From positions 310,001 through 374,000 of the forward strand of contig NZ_FNRL01000002.1 of the NCBI RefSeq assembly GCF_900107795.1: a stretch of DNA of 64,000 bases, given 5' to 3'. Under the pieces are notes generated by a model that saw only the letters and a program-made list of their open reading frames with translations, did not search any database and was not told the DNA's origin. Positions 9,387-17,662 of this stretch are shown one piece after another. Both the position numbers and the translations under genes were made by a program. Source of the stretch: Chitinophaga terrae (ex Kim and Jung 2007). GTDB taxonomy: Bacteria > Bacteroidota > Bacteroidia > Chitinophagales > Chitinophagaceae. The number at the start of each line of letters is the position of its first letter. Within the stretch, counting starts at the first letter, position 1.

Positions 9387-10448
9387 TTATTCTGAATCCA
9401 GCACTGTTTTCTTCAGCGGATTGGCTGTATTCTCGGCATACCTGATCCTTTGTTCCAGGATATCGAGGCAGGTAAAGATAGCCTGGCGGAAGGAATCCGG
9501 ATCTGCCAGGTTTTTACCGGCGATATCGAATGCGGTTCCATGATCCGGGGAGGTGCGAACGATATCCAGACCGGCTGTGTAGTTAATACCGTTGCCGATA
9601 GCCAGGGATTTGAATGGGATAAGGCCCTGGTCGTGGTACATGGCCAGTACGCCATCGAACTGTTCGTACATATGGCGGGCAAAGAATGCATCGGCGCTGT
9701 ATGGGCCAAAGCACAGGATGCCATTAGCTTTTGCATGATTGATGGCTGGAATGATCTGGGTGATCTCTTCGCGACCGATCAGCCCTTCGTCGCCGGCATG
9801 AGGATTCAGGCCCAATACGGCAATACGGGGATTATCTATTCCGAAATCCTTTACCAGGCTGTCGTTCATGAGATACAGCTTATCAAGGATGTTCTCTTTT
9901 GTTACATATTTGGCCACTTCGGCAATCGGCACATGTTCAGTAAGCAGGCCTACTCTCATATTGTCGGCAGTCATGAACATCAGCACATCATCGGCGCCGA
10001 AAGCATCTCTCAGGAAGGGGGTATGGCCTGTGTAATTGAAATTGGCGCTCTGGATATTGTTCTTATGAATAGGAGCGGTTACCAGCCCGTCTATAAACCC
10101 TTCTTTAATGCATTTAATGGCAGCATCCAGCGCTTTAGCAGCGTATTTGCCGCCGGTTTCATTGAGTACGCCCGGGGTGATCTGCACTTCTTCTTCCCAG
10201 CAGTTATACACGTTCACCTGTTTGTGGTTCAGGCGAGAGAAGTCTTTGATACTCTGGTAGTTAAAGTTATTTTCGTTCATCAGCTTCCTGTAGAAGTTGA
10301 TGGTTTTGTTGGATGCGAAGATAACAGGGGTACAAAATTCCATCATCCTGTTGTCCAGGAAGGTTTTGATGATGATTTCTGCACCAATACTATTGATATC
10401 GCCAATGGTGATACCTATAACTGGTTTATTTATCTGGATGTTACTCAT
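9387..10448 (-). CDS. pdxA: 4-hydroxythreonine-4-phosphate dehydrogenase
   Basis: The 353-residue enzyme oxidises 4-phosphohydroxy-L-threonine in the DXP-dependent pyridoxal phosphate pathway. Family motifs are in order: ITIGDINSIGAEI near the N-terminus, VTAPIHK, TGHTPFLRD, LGLNPHAGDEGLIG, MYHDQGLIPFK and RTSPDHGTAFDIAG, which supply the metal-binding His and Asp residues. The first motif is the Bacteroidota form of the usual TxGDPAGIGPE. The start ATG follows a TATCTTCG box that lies between it and the inverted-repeat element at 10490. Confidence 0.95.
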   Translation of the reverse strand: MSNIQINKPVIGITIGDINSIGAEIIIKTFLDNRMMEFCTPVIFASNKTINFYRKLMNENNFNYQSIKDFSRLNHKQVNVYNCWEEEVQITPGVLNETGGKYAAKALDAAIKCIKEGFIDGLVTAPIHKNNIQSANFNYTGHTPFLRDAFGADDVLMFMTADNMRVGLLTEHVPIAEVAKYVTKENILDKLYLMNDSLVKDFGIDNPRIAVLGLNPHAGDEGLIGREEITQIIPAINHAKANGILCFGPYSADAFFARHMYEQFDGVLAMYHDQGLIPFKSLAIGNGINYTAGLDIVRTSPDHGTAFDIAGKNLADPDSFRQAIFTCLDILEQRIRYAENTANPLKKTVLDSE

Positions 10449-10469
10449 GCTTTTGCCTCAATGATCCTG

Positions 10470-10477
10470 CGAAGATA
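10470..10477 (-). promoter_or_regulatory. -7-like box for pdxA
   Basis: Read on the minus strand this is TATCTTCG, a near match to TAnnTTTG, ending 21 nt before the pdxA start and lying just outside the inverted-repeat element. Confidence 0.4.
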
Positions 10478-10489
10478 AGGTATTTCCCA

Positions 10490-10697
10490 GGTTTCACGCA
10501 AAGGAGCTAAAGGAAGTAAAGAGCGCAAAGGATTTTTTTAAGGGAATTAAGACTAATAAGGAAAGATAAGAAAACAAAGAAGGGAAAGATTGTATTAATT
10601 GTATTATATAACATAATCTTCGTCCTCTTTGCTTTCTTATCCTTCCTTAAAAAATCCTTTGCGCTCTTTACTTCCTTTAGCTCCTTTGCGTGAAACC
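10490..10697. repeat. CGCAAAG long inverted-repeat element, copy 1
   Basis: A 208-bp hairpin-forming element lies between the divergent pdxA and rsmA genes. The outer arms match perfectly over 49 bp (10490-10538 with 10649-10697). The arm shows an exact 9-nt rhythm of AAAG: AAAGGAGCT, AAAGGAAGT, AAAGAGCGC, AAAGGATTT. The middle is also roughly palindromic, with TTATATAACA near the centre and AAGAAA/TTTCTT flanks. Its ends read AGGTTTCACGC on both sides rather than a stop codon. Small reading frames inside it are by-products of the repeat. Confidence 0.93.
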
Positions 10698-10716
10698 TTT
10701 TTGGGTGAAATGTTGC

Positions 10717-10724
10717 TATCTTTG
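10717..10724 (+). promoter_or_regulatory. -7 promoter box for rsmA
   Basis: TATCTTTG ends 9 nt before the ATG at 10734, implying a very short leader. It lies just outside the inverted-repeat element. Confidence 0.5.
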
Positions 10725-10733
10725 CCAGACAAC

Positions 10734-11489
10734 ATGTATACATTAAAAAAATCACTCGGACAGCATTTTCTGACTGATGAGAATATCAGCAGGAAGATCG
10801 TGGAATCGTTACCTGTATCAGATGGCCAGCAGGTGCTGGAAGTAGGTCCGGGCGCGGGAGCCATAACCAAATACCTGTTGCAGATCCCCGGCATTCATTT
10901 CAAGGCGGTGGAGCTGGACACGGAAAAGGTCACTTACCTCGAAAAAACTTATCCAGCTATCCAGGGGAAGCTGATCAACGAGAGTATATTGGACACAGCC
11001 CTGCCATTTGAAGGGCCTTTCAGGATTATAGGCAATTTCCCTTATAATATCTCTACCCAGATCATGTTTAAGGTGCTGGAATGGCGCCCGCAGGTGGATA
11101 TTGTGGTAGGAATGTTCCAGAAGGAAGTAGCGCAACGGATCGCTTCTCCGCATGGGAATAAGGATTATGGCATTCTGAGTGTATTGCTGCAGGCGTTCTA
11201 TAAAATTGAATACCTGTTCGAGGTGCATGAAAATTGTTTCAACCCGCCTCCCAAGGTGAAGTCGGCCGTTATCCGGCTTACCCGCCTGGAACAGCCGGCG
11301 GATATTGCTTCCGAACGCAAGTTCTTCGTATTGGTAAAAACTGCATTCGGGCAACGCAGGAAGCAATTGCGCAACCCATTAAAAACTATGTTTAGTAAAG
11401 AATTGCTGGCATCAGACCCGATCTTTTCGAAAAGGGCGGAAGAATTAACAGTAGCTGATTTTGCAGCATTATCGCATAAGATGATATGA
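10734..11489 (+). CDS. rsmA: 16S rRNA dimethyladenosine transferase (KsgA/RsmA)
   Basis: The 251-residue enzyme dimethylates two adjacent adenines near the 3' end of 16S rRNA late in 30S assembly, using SAM. The start MYTLKKSLGQHFL is the standard family N-terminus, so upstream in-frame codons are not used. Motif I EVGPGAG (36-42) binds SAM and NFPYNIS (from 101) is the catalytic motif IV. The stop overlaps the next start (ATGA), coupling it to the dehydrogenase gene. Confidence 0.96.
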   Translation: MYTLKKSLGQHFLTDENISRKIVESLPVSDGQQVLEVGPGAGAITKYLLQIPGIHFKAVELDTEKVTYLEKTYPAIQGKLINESILDTALPFEGPFRIIGNFPYNISTQIMFKVLEWRPQVDIVVGMFQKEVAQRIASPHGNKDYGILSVLLQAFYKIEYLFEVHENCFNPPPKVKSAVIRLTRLEQPADIASERKFFVLVKTAFGQRRKQLRNPLKTMFSKELLASDPIFSKRAEELTVADFAALSHKMI

Positions 11490-12415
11490 GCAGGAAAGTA
11501 TTAGTAACGGCAAAAACGCATCCTTATTTAGTAGATCAGTTAAAGAACAAAGGCTTCGAAGTGGTTTACATGCCTTCCATTACCTATGATGAAGTGTATC
11601 AGCAGATCGCCGATTGTGTAGGGATGATCGTAACTACCCGTATAAAGGTAGACAAGTATATCCTGGACAATGCCCGGCAGCTGGAATGGATAGGACGTTT
11701 GGGGTCAGGCATGGAGTTGATAGATGTTGCTTACGCGCAGAGCAAGGGCATTCATTGTGTCAGCAGTCCTGAAGGAAACAGGGATGCGGTAGGAGAGCAG
11801 GCAGTAGGGATGTTGTTGTGTTTGATGAACAATATCCTGAAAAGCAACCTGGAGTTGAAAGAAGGAATATGGGAGAGAGATGGCAACCGGGGTACGGAAT
11901 TGAATGGTAAAACGGTAGGTATTATTGGTTATGGAAATACCGGTAATACTTTTGCCCATAAGCTGAAAGGTTTTGATGTGAATATCCTGGCTTATGATAA
12001 GTATAAGCAGGGATTTGGGAATGAGGATGTGAGGGAAGCTACGATGGAAGAGATATTCAGGGATGCGGATGTAGTGAGCCTGCATTTGCCGCTGACGGAG
12101 GAAACCCGTCATATCGCGAATGCACAGTTCTTTTCTTCATTTGCGAAACCTGTGTATTTCATGAACACGGCCAGGGGAAAGCTGGTGAAGAACCGCGACC
12201 TGATTGAGGCTATTGAAAAGGGCGTGGTAGCGGGAGCTTGCCTGGATGTTCTGGAGAATGAAAAACTTCCTACATATAACGAGGAAGAGAAAGCGCAGTT
12301 AGCCTGGTTTTTGAAGTCGCCGAACGTGATTGTGACGCCGCATATTGCGGGGTATTCGCATGAGGCTAGTATTAAGATGGCCAGGATAACATTGGAGAAG
12401 TTGAATATATTATAA
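11486..12415 (+). CDS. D-2-hydroxyacid dehydrogenase (phosphoglycerate dehydrogenase-like)
   Basis: The 309-residue NAD-dependent enzyme has the two-domain D-isomer-specific fold. The Rossmann fingerprint GIIGYGNTGNTFA is visible, followed by the catalytic Arg in MNTARGKLV, the acid in CLDVLENE and the His in VTPHIAGYS. It lacks the C-terminal ACT domain of long phosphoglycerate dehydrogenases, so its substrate (3-phosphoglycerate, glyoxylate or another 2-oxo acid) cannot be fixed from sequence. Its start overlaps the rsmA stop by 4 bp, so the two are translated together. Confidence 0.88.
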   Translation: MSRKVLVTAKTHPYLVDQLKNKGFEVVYMPSITYDEVYQQIADCVGMIVTTRIKVDKYILDNARQLEWIGRLGSGMELIDVAYAQSKGIHCVSSPEGNRDAVGEQAVGMLLCLMNNILKSNLELKEGIWERDGNRGTELNGKTVGIIGYGNTGNTFAHKLKGFDVNILAYDKYKQGFGNEDVREATMEEIFRDADVVSLHLPLTEETRHIANAQFFSSFAKPVYFMNTARGKLVKNRDLIEAIEKGVVAGACLDVLENEKLPTYNEEEKAQLAWFLKSPNVIVTPHIAGYSHEASIKMARITLEKLNIL

Positions 12416-12510
12416 ATTCGCCCGGAGAATAACAATCCCTTGATTAAATAATTGATTTACAATCGATTAAAATCAGGGGTGAGGATGTTTTTTCTTTATA
12501 TTATTTTCAT

Positions 12511-12518
12511 TATATTTG
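12511..12518 (+). promoter_or_regulatory. -7 promoter box for greA
   Basis: TATATTTG lies 83 nt before the greA ATG and just upstream of the leader hairpin at 12535. Confidence 0.5.
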
Positions 12519-12534
12519 CGGTAATACCAGTAAA

Positions 12535-12570
12535 CAACGCTTCTGTGCAAATGGAGGCGTTGATTTTTTT
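12535..12570 (+). terminator. Hairpin with T-run in the greA leader (possible attenuator)
   Basis: Stem CAACGCTTC (12535-12543) pairs with GAGGCGTTG (12554-12562) with one G-T, then a run of eight T after one A. It lies after the predicted promoter and ends about 30 nt before the greA ATG. It could terminate transcription inside the leader or end read-through from the upstream gene. Confidence 0.7.
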
Positions 12571-12601
12571 TTCTTATAACCAAAAAAAACAGCAACAGGT
12601 T

Positions 12602-13075
12602 ATGTCTGGCGTAAATTACATTACTAAAGAAACCCTTGATCAAATGATGAATGAGCTGACCTACCTTAAAACAAAGGGAAGGGCAGAGATTGCACGCGCA
12701 ATACAGGAAGCCAGGGAAAAGGGTGACTTAAAGGAGAATGCCGAATATGATGCTGCGAAGGAAGCACAGGGCCTGCATGAAGCTAAGATTGCTACATTGG
12801 AAGCGGCGATAGCTACTTCCCGTATTGTGAGTGCCGAGGCGATAGATACGTCTAAAGTCTCTATTTTATGTAAGGTAACGATCACCAATATGGCCAATAA
12901 GAAATCAGTTACTTACCAGATCGTGTCAGAAACGGAAGCGGACCTGAAGGCAGGAAAGATCTCTATTACATCGCCTATTGGCAAAGGTTTGTTAGGTAAG
13001 CAGGTAGGAGAGATTGCGGAGATCCAGGCTCCTAATGGCCTGATTAAGTTTAAGGTTGATAAGATTACAGTATAA
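12602..13075 (+). CDS. greA: Transcription elongation factor GreA
   Basis: The 157-residue protein has the N-terminal antiparallel coiled coil (about 15-75) with the acidic tip in GDLKENAEYDAAKEAQ that stimulates RNA cleavage by backtracked RNA polymerase, and a C-terminal FKBP-like domain (SITSPIGKGLLGKQVGE). The ATG at 12602 gives the normal family length; upstream in-frame codons run through the leader hairpin and are rejected. A terminator follows at 13103. Confidence 0.96.
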   Translation: MSGVNYITKETLDQMMNELTYLKTKGRAEIARAIQEAREKGDLKENAEYDAAKEAQGLHEAKIATLEAAIATSRIVSAEAIDTSKVSILCKVTITNMANKKSVTYQIVSETEADLKAGKISITSPIGKGLLGKQVGEIAEIQAPNGLIKFKVDKITV

Positions 13076-13102
13076 TTGTACTTGTCTTTTTAGGATATTT
13101 GC

Positions 13103-13130
13103 AGGGGTTGCGGTATTGCAACCCTTTTTT
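13103..13130 (+). terminator. Terminator after greA
   Basis: Stem GGGTTGC (13105-13111) with GCAACCC (13118-13124), 6-nt loop, then six T. Confidence 0.9.
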
Positions 13131-13150
13131 ACTGCCATAAATTGAGTGTT

Positions 13151-13540
13151 ATGACCATATTTACGAAGATTATTAATGGAGAGATCCCAGGCTATAAGAT
13201 TGCCGAAAATGAGCATTTCTGCGCCTTCCTGGATGCCTTCCCATTAGTCAAGGGCCATACGTTGGTGGTTCCTAAAGTGGAAACTGATAAATTCTTTGAT
13301 GTTGCGGATGAATTAATGGGAGAGTGGTTATTATTTGCCAAACCGATTGCCAGGGCGATCGAGCAGGTAATACCATGTAATCGTGTAGGGGTATGCGTAG
13401 TAGGACTGGAAGTTCCGCATGCGCATATGCACCTGATTCCTATTAACTCGGCAGACGATATGAATTTTTCTCGTAGTAAACTGGAACTGACGCCGGATGA
13501 ATTTAAAGAGATCCAATCGCAGATCATTGCGGCGTTATAG
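13151..13540 (+). CDS. HIT family nucleotide-binding hydrolase
   Basis: The 129-residue protein carries the histidine triad HAHMHL (H90, H92, H94), whose middle His attacks the alpha-phosphate of nucleotide conjugates, as in HINT-type phosphoramidases. The ATG at 13151 gives the usual MTIFTKIINGEIP N-terminus. The gene converges on a response regulator gene 24 nt away, with no strong terminator between them. Confidence 0.93.
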   Translation: MTIFTKIINGEIPGYKIAENEHFCAFLDAFPLVKGHTLVVPKVETDKFFDVADELMGEWLLFAKPIARAIEQVIPCNRVGVCVVGLEVPHAHMHLIPINSADDMNFSRSKLELTPDEFKEIQSQIIAAL

Positions 13541-13564
13541 CTGTTTGGGAGTTCTTTAATTCTC

Positions 13565-14290
13565 TTAGTGCTCTTTATTATTATCCTTATTATTTTTTGG
13601 ATTTGGGATATTGAACCTGAAACCAACGCCATGCACGGTTTCTAATTTTATTTGCGGATCTGATTTAAAATGTTTCCGGAGTTTCGTAATAAAAACATCC
13701 ATACTTCTACCCAGGAAATAGTCGTCTTTTCCCCATACATGAGAAAGGATATCTTCCCGTTTAAGTGTTTTATTAGGATTATTACAGAAATATTTTAGCA
13801 GATCCGCTTCCTTTTGGGTAAGGGAAATTGATACATCTCCGTTTGCAGTGTATAGTCGTAAGTCTTCGTAATCGAAGGTTAATAAGCCAATGGCATATTG
13901 GGTGGATTTGGGTTTGGCGGGAGTTCTGGAGCGTTTCAGGAATACTTCGATCCGTAAGATCAGTTCTTGCATGCTGAAAGGCTTGCTGATATAATCGTCG
14001 GCCCCGATCTGTAAACCTGCTATCCGATCTTCTTTTTCATTTTTGGAAGTGAGAAACAATATAGGAACATGGTCGTTGCTAGCGCGTATTTGTTGTGCCA
14101 GTTCCAGGCCGTCTTTTTTGGGCATTACTACATCCAATAAGCAAATATCAAATGAACGTAATTGAAATTGCTCCCATGCTGCCTGGCCATCAACACTGTG
14201 CACTACATCGTAGCCTGCTTCTTCTAACCGTTTCTTTGTAACCGCACCAATATTCTGATCATCTTCCACCAATAGGATTCTTGCTTTCAT
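13565..14290 (-). CDS. OmpR-family response regulator, orphan (RprY-like)
   Basis: The 241-residue protein has a receiver domain with the acidic pocket DD (10-11), phospho-acceptor D53 in CLLDVVMP and Lys in YISKPF, then a winged-helix DNA-binding domain (about 135-232) with the wing sequence VHGVGFRF. No histidine kinase gene adjoins it. A second regulator of the same build lies at 16955, with similar motifs such as ADDYISKPF and GRSMDV, so the pair are paralogues. Such orphan regulators in Bacteroidota include RprY, which acts in stress and metabolic control; the exact match is not proven. Confidence 0.9.
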   Translation of the reverse strand: MKARILLVEDDQNIGAVTKKRLEEAGYDVVHSVDGQAAWEQFQLRSFDICLLDVVMPKKDGLELAQQIRASNDHVPILFLTSKNEKEDRIAGLQIGADDYISKPFSMQELILRIEVFLKRSRTPAKPKSTQYAIGLLTFDYEDLRLYTANGDVSISLTQKEADLLKYFCNNPNKTLKREDILSHVWGKDDYFLGRSMDVFITKLRKHFKSDPQIKLETVHGVGFRFNIPNPKNNKDNNKEH

Positions 14291-14471
14291 ATCTGCCTGA
14301 TGCTGATTAATGTAAAAAAGCTTGTTATAGTCTGTTCATAGAACAAATGATGGTCACTTTTCATAGTTAAGCATTGAGCTTATCCTTTGTTATAGTTTTG
14401 TCGGGTTATGAATTTAAACCAAAGTAACTACAATTTACGGATTTATAAAATAACCTGATACATCCGGTTAA

Positions 14472-15032
14472 TTATCTGACTATCCTTTCAGGGTGCTGCT
14501 GAATGAATTGTTCCCAACCTTTTGATTTACTGATGCCGGCGAGAGGATTACATTCCTGGTAATGATGGCAAACTGCTACCGCCAGGGCATCTGTGGCATC
14601 AAAGTAATCAGGTTTGCCGGTTATCTGCAGTATGCGTTGCAACATCAGCCAAACCTGTTCTTTATCAGCGTTCCCATTGCCGGTTACGGATTGCTTTACT
14701 TTCTTTGGAGAATATTCTGTAACAGTTAAGCCGTTATGGATAGCCGCCGCAATAGCAACGCCCTGCGCCCGGCCCAGTTTCAACATACTTTGTACGTTTT
14801 TCCCGTAAAATGGGGCTTCAATAGCAAAACTTGTAGGTTTATATTGCCTGATAAGTGAATTTACACAGTTGTGTATCTGTTGCAGTCTTTCATAGTGATC
14901 CTTGTATTTCGATAACTTCTCCACATTCATATCCAGCAGGCTAACCTTTTTTCCGGTTATCGAAATAAGACCATACCCCATCACAAGCGTGCCTGGGTCT
15001 ATCCCGAGAATTATTTTTGACTTGTTTGCCAA
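14472..15032 (-). CDS. ruvC: Holliday junction resolvase RuvC
   Basis: The 186-residue endonuclease cuts four-way junctions made by RuvAB. The acidic active site is visible: D12 in GIDPGT, a Glu in FAIEAPFYG and a pair of Asp in DYFDATDALAVA, which bind metal. Length is normal. ruvB lies 2.8 kb away on the same strand rather than in an operon with it. The ruvC promoter box overlaps the start of the divergent membrane-protein gene. The 181 nt between ruvC and the regulator gene show no other feature. Confidence 0.96.
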   Translation of the reverse strand: MANKSKIILGIDPGTLVMGYGLISITGKKVSLLDMNVEKLSKYKDHYERLQQIHNCVNSLIRQYKPTSFAIEAPFYGKNVQSMLKLGRAQGVAIAAAIHNGLTVTEYSPKKVKQSVTGNGNADKEQVWLMLQRILQITGKPDYFDATDALAVAVCHHYQECNPLAGISKSKGWEQFIQQHPERIVR

Positions 15033-15040
15033 CCACCCGT

Positions 15041-15077
15041 TATTTTTGCCAAAAAATTGACTATCTGAACAAAAGTA
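15041..15077. promoter_or_regulatory. Overlapping divergent promoter boxes for ruvC and the LPG-synthase-like gene
   Basis: Plus strand: TATTTTTG at 15041-15048, with a TTG ending at 15019 (21 nt spacing). Minus strand: TACTTTTG at 15077-15070, reading into ruvC. The two transcripts would overlap at their 5' ends. Confidence 0.5.
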
Positions 15078-16054
15078 CCAAAATAATTCTCAATTACTTA
15101 TTAGGGACAGCGCTTTTTGCCTTGTTAACCTACTCAATATACCGGCAATTGCTCAAAAGGGATAACCTGCACGAGTCGTTGCTGCATATGGGAGAGTCGC
15201 TGCAGCGCAAAGGATGGACAGGCATAACCCTGGTGTTTATACTGATGTTCTTTAATTGGGGATTGGAAGCCCGTAAATGGCAGAAGTTAGTCCATTTGCT
15301 TGAAGAGGTCTCATTTATAAAAGCGTTCAGCGCTATCCTTTCAGGAGTTTCGTTCTCCATCAACACCCCTAATCGTATAGGCGAATACGGGGGCCGTATC
15401 CTTTACCTGCGGAACGAAAACAAGCTGAAAGCCATCGCAGCCACTATCGTAGGAAGTTTCAGCCAGCTTATCATCACTATTATTTTTGGGTTAATTGGTT
15501 TGCTTTATTATGTCAACAATTACCCGCCAGCAGTCGAAAGCAGCTTCCTGGACCCTGGGCTCTGGCATAAATTACTGTTAACTGTCCTGGTAGTTATTTG
15601 TCTGCTGACCGTTTTGTTATATTTTCGGTTAACGATCATTCTTTCTATCTTCGAAAAGATTCCATTTCTTCGGAAAGCGAAGGCATTTGTTGAAATAATC
15701 GTACAGTATCCACCCCGCGAATTACGTTATCTGTTGCTGCTTTCAGCGCTCCGGTACATCGTCTTCTCGGCACAGTATTTGATTTTGTTGGACGCACTGG
15801 GAATGGAATTCTTATGGTGGCAGGGATTTTTGCTGAACAGCGTCATTTACCTGGTAATGGCTGGAGTTCCCACCCTGGCGATAGCAGAATTAGGTGTAAG
15901 AGGTAAAGTGAGTATCTTCTTTCTGGGACTACTAAGCACCAATACAATGGCTATCATTGCCGCTACTGTAGGCATCTGGTTGATCAACCTCGTATTGCCG
16001 GCTCTATTTGGAAGTGTGCTGTTACTGGGTGTTAAAATTTTTAAGGAAAAATAG
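15065..16054 (+). CDS. Lysylphosphatidylglycerol synthase-type membrane protein (YbhN/UPF0104-like)
   Basis: This multi-spanning inner-membrane protein (about 329 residues, roughly eight helices) has the LPG_synthase_TM fold, with the family-like segment INTPNRIGEYGGRILYL and a C-terminal glycine-rich region AIAELGVRGKVS. There is no catalytic aminoacyl-transferase domain, so a flippase or lipid-transport role is likelier than lysyl transfer. No ATG fits: TTG at 15017 lies upstream of the apparent promoter box, and the next ATG would delete the first helix. CTG at 15065 gives the N-terminus xNKSTKIILNYLLG and a leader like its neighbours, but this start is uncertain. It is followed 9 nt later by the DUF3108 gene. 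Confidence 0.8.
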   Translation: MNKSTKIILNYLLGTALFALLTYSIYRQLLKRDNLHESLLHMGESLQRKGWTGITLVFILMFFNWGLEARKWQKLVHLLEEVSFIKAFSAILSGVSFSINTPNRIGEYGGRILYLRNENKLKAIAATIVGSFSQLIITIIFGLIGLLYYVNNYPPAVESSFLDPGLWHKLLLTVLVVICLLTVLLYFRLTIILSIFEKIPFLRKAKAFVEIIVQYPPRELRYLLLLSALRYIVFSAQYLILLDALGMEFLWWQGFLLNSVIYLVMAGVPTLAIAELGVRGKVSIFFLGLLSTNTMAIIAATVGIWLINLVLPALFGSVLLLGVKIFKEK

Positions 16055-16063
16055 CTTCCACCG

Positions 16064-16855
16064 ATGAAGTATTTATTACTCATAATTTTATGGCTTTCCT
16101 GTTTTCTAACCGCCGATGCGCAAAGTGACTTTTGCTCTATCCGTAATTTCAGTTTCCAGGCCGGAGAAAGCATCACCTTCAAAGTTTATTATAACCTCGG
16201 CAAAATGTACGTTGGCGCCGGTGAAGCCGTTTTTAACGTTAGCCTCGAAAAATACGCCGGCAGGGATGTATACCACATCGTTGGCGACGGAAAAACCTTC
16301 AGAGCATACGACTGGATCTTCAAAGTTCGCGACCGGTACGAAAGCTATGTAGATACCGCTACCCTGCAACCCCTGAAATTTATACGAAATGTGAACGAAG
16401 GTGGGTATAAAATCTACAATAACGTTGTATTCAACCAGGCAGGCCACCAGGCCGTCAGTACCAACGGTACTTTCCCGGTTCCCCCTTGCGTGCAGGATGT
16501 GATCAGCGCCATCTATTACGCCAGGAACATAGATTTCTCCAAATACAACGCAGGCGACAAGATCCCGTTCGCCATGTTCCTCGACGACCAGGTCTATAAC
16601 ATCTATATCCGTTACCTGGGCACTGAAGAGGTAAATACAAAATTCGGGAAGTTCAGGGCCATTAAATTTAAGCCCCTCCTGATTAAAGGAACCATTTTTG
16701 AAGGAGGAGAAAAGATGACGGTTTGGGTGAGCGACGATAACAATAAGGTGCCCCTCCGGGTAGAAAGCCCCATTTCAGTTGGAAATATCGTTGTGGATAT
16801 GGTGAATTACAGCAATCTCCGCTACCCCTTCTCGTCGTTGCTGAACAAAAAGTGA
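16064..16855 (+). CDS. Exported DUF3108 protein
   Basis: The 263-residue protein has a signal peptide (cleavage after TADAQ) and a beta-rich DUF3108 domain covering most of its length, with typical pieces such as GESITFKVYYNLG near the start and MTVWVSDDNNKVPLRVE near the end. DUF3108 proteins are periplasmic with no agreed function; some are linked to envelope lipids. It starts 9 nt after the LPG-synthase-like gene, suggesting a shared envelope role. Confidence 0.85.
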   Translation: MKYLLLIILWLSCFLTADAQSDFCSIRNFSFQAGESITFKVYYNLGKMYVGAGEAVFNVSLEKYAGRDVYHIVGDGKTFRAYDWIFKVRDRYESYVDTATLQPLKFIRNVNEGGYKIYNNVVFNQAGHQAVSTNGTFPVPPCVQDVISAIYYARNIDFSKYNAGDKIPFAMFLDDQVYNIYIRYLGTEEVNTKFGKFRAIKFKPLLIKGTIFEGGEKMTVWVSDDNNKVPLRVESPISVGNIVVDMVNYSNLRYPFSSLLNKK

Positions 16856-16929
16856 TCTCAGCAGTTTTAACAATTCATTGGGCCTGGCTCCGCTGAAATT
16901 TCCCGACCTTACATACCGTATAAAAACTT

Positions 16930-16937
16930 TATATTTG
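16930..16937 (+). promoter_or_regulatory. -7 promoter box for the second response regulator
   Basis: TATATTTG ends 17 nt before the ATG at 16955. Confidence 0.5.
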
Positions 16938-16954
16938 ATTATAATCAATTCATT

Positions 16955-17662
16955 ATGACCATGGAAGAACGTAAACCCAAAATATTACTGGCCGAGGATG
17001 ATACCAACCTGGGCATGGTACTTAAAAATTACCTGGAACTGAATGATTACGATGTGGAATTATGCAGGGACGGTATTTTGGCTTTGGCCGCCTTCCGACG
17101 CGAGAAATTCGATATCTGCCTGCTGGACATCATGATGCCCAATATGGACGGGTTTAAACTGGCCGAAGAAATCAGAGACGTGGACCCCGATATCCCGCTT
17201 TTCTTCCTCTCTGCCAAAACTATGAAAGAAGACATTATCCAGGGATACAAACTGGGGGCGGACGACTATATCTCCAAACCTTTCGACAGCGAATTATTAC
17301 TCCTGAAGATCAAAGCTATCCTGAAACGGAACCAGGAACTGAACAACAAGGAAGAAGAAGTACACGAGTTCGTAATAGGCTCTTATACCTTCAACTCCCG
17401 CCTGCGTACCCTGGCCCATAACGGGGAAACACATACGCTGTCTCCTAAGGAAAATGAACTGCTCCATATGCTCTGCGAACATAAGAACGACCTGCTGCCA
17501 CGCGAACTGGCCCTTAAAAAGATCTGGGGCAGCGATACCTACTTCAATGGCCGCAGTATGGACGTTTATATCGCCAAACTCCGCAAATACCTTAAAGACG
17601 ATCCAAACATCGAAATCGTGAACATCCACGGTAACGGCTTCCGCCTCGTCGTGAAAGATTGA
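16955..17662 (+). CDS. OmpR-family response regulator, orphan (RprY-like), second paralogue
   Basis: The 235-residue protein has a receiver domain (phospho-acceptor D58 in CLLDIMMP, Lys in YISKPF) and a winged-helix domain ending in IHGNGFRLVVKD. It resembles the regulator at 13565 in build and motifs. No kinase gene is nearby. A second ATG two codons later is an equally possible start. The TGA stop at 17660-17662 is immediately followed by the inverted-repeat element, with no spacer. Confidence 0.9.
   Translation: MTMEERKPKILLAEDDTNLGMVLKNYLELNDYDVELCRDGILALAAFRREKFDICLLDIMMPNMDGFKLAEEIRDVDPDIPLFFLSAKTMKEDIIQGYKLGADDYISKPFDSELLLLKIKAILKRNQELNNKEEEVHEFVIGSYTFNSRLRTLAHNGETHTLSPKENELLHMLCEHKNDLLPRELALKKIWGSDTYFNGRSMDVYIAKLRKYLKDDPNIEIVNIHGNGFRLVVKD

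Noticed and set aside
9450-10478. 342-codon plus-strand frame
   Set aside because: It is antisense to pdxA, whose motifs are all conserved; the frame has no recognisable domain.
10507-10755. 82-codon minus-strand frame rich in Lys and Leu
   Set aside because: It is the inverted-repeat element translated; similar frames appear in the other copies, as expected for AAAG-rich and CTTT-rich DNA.
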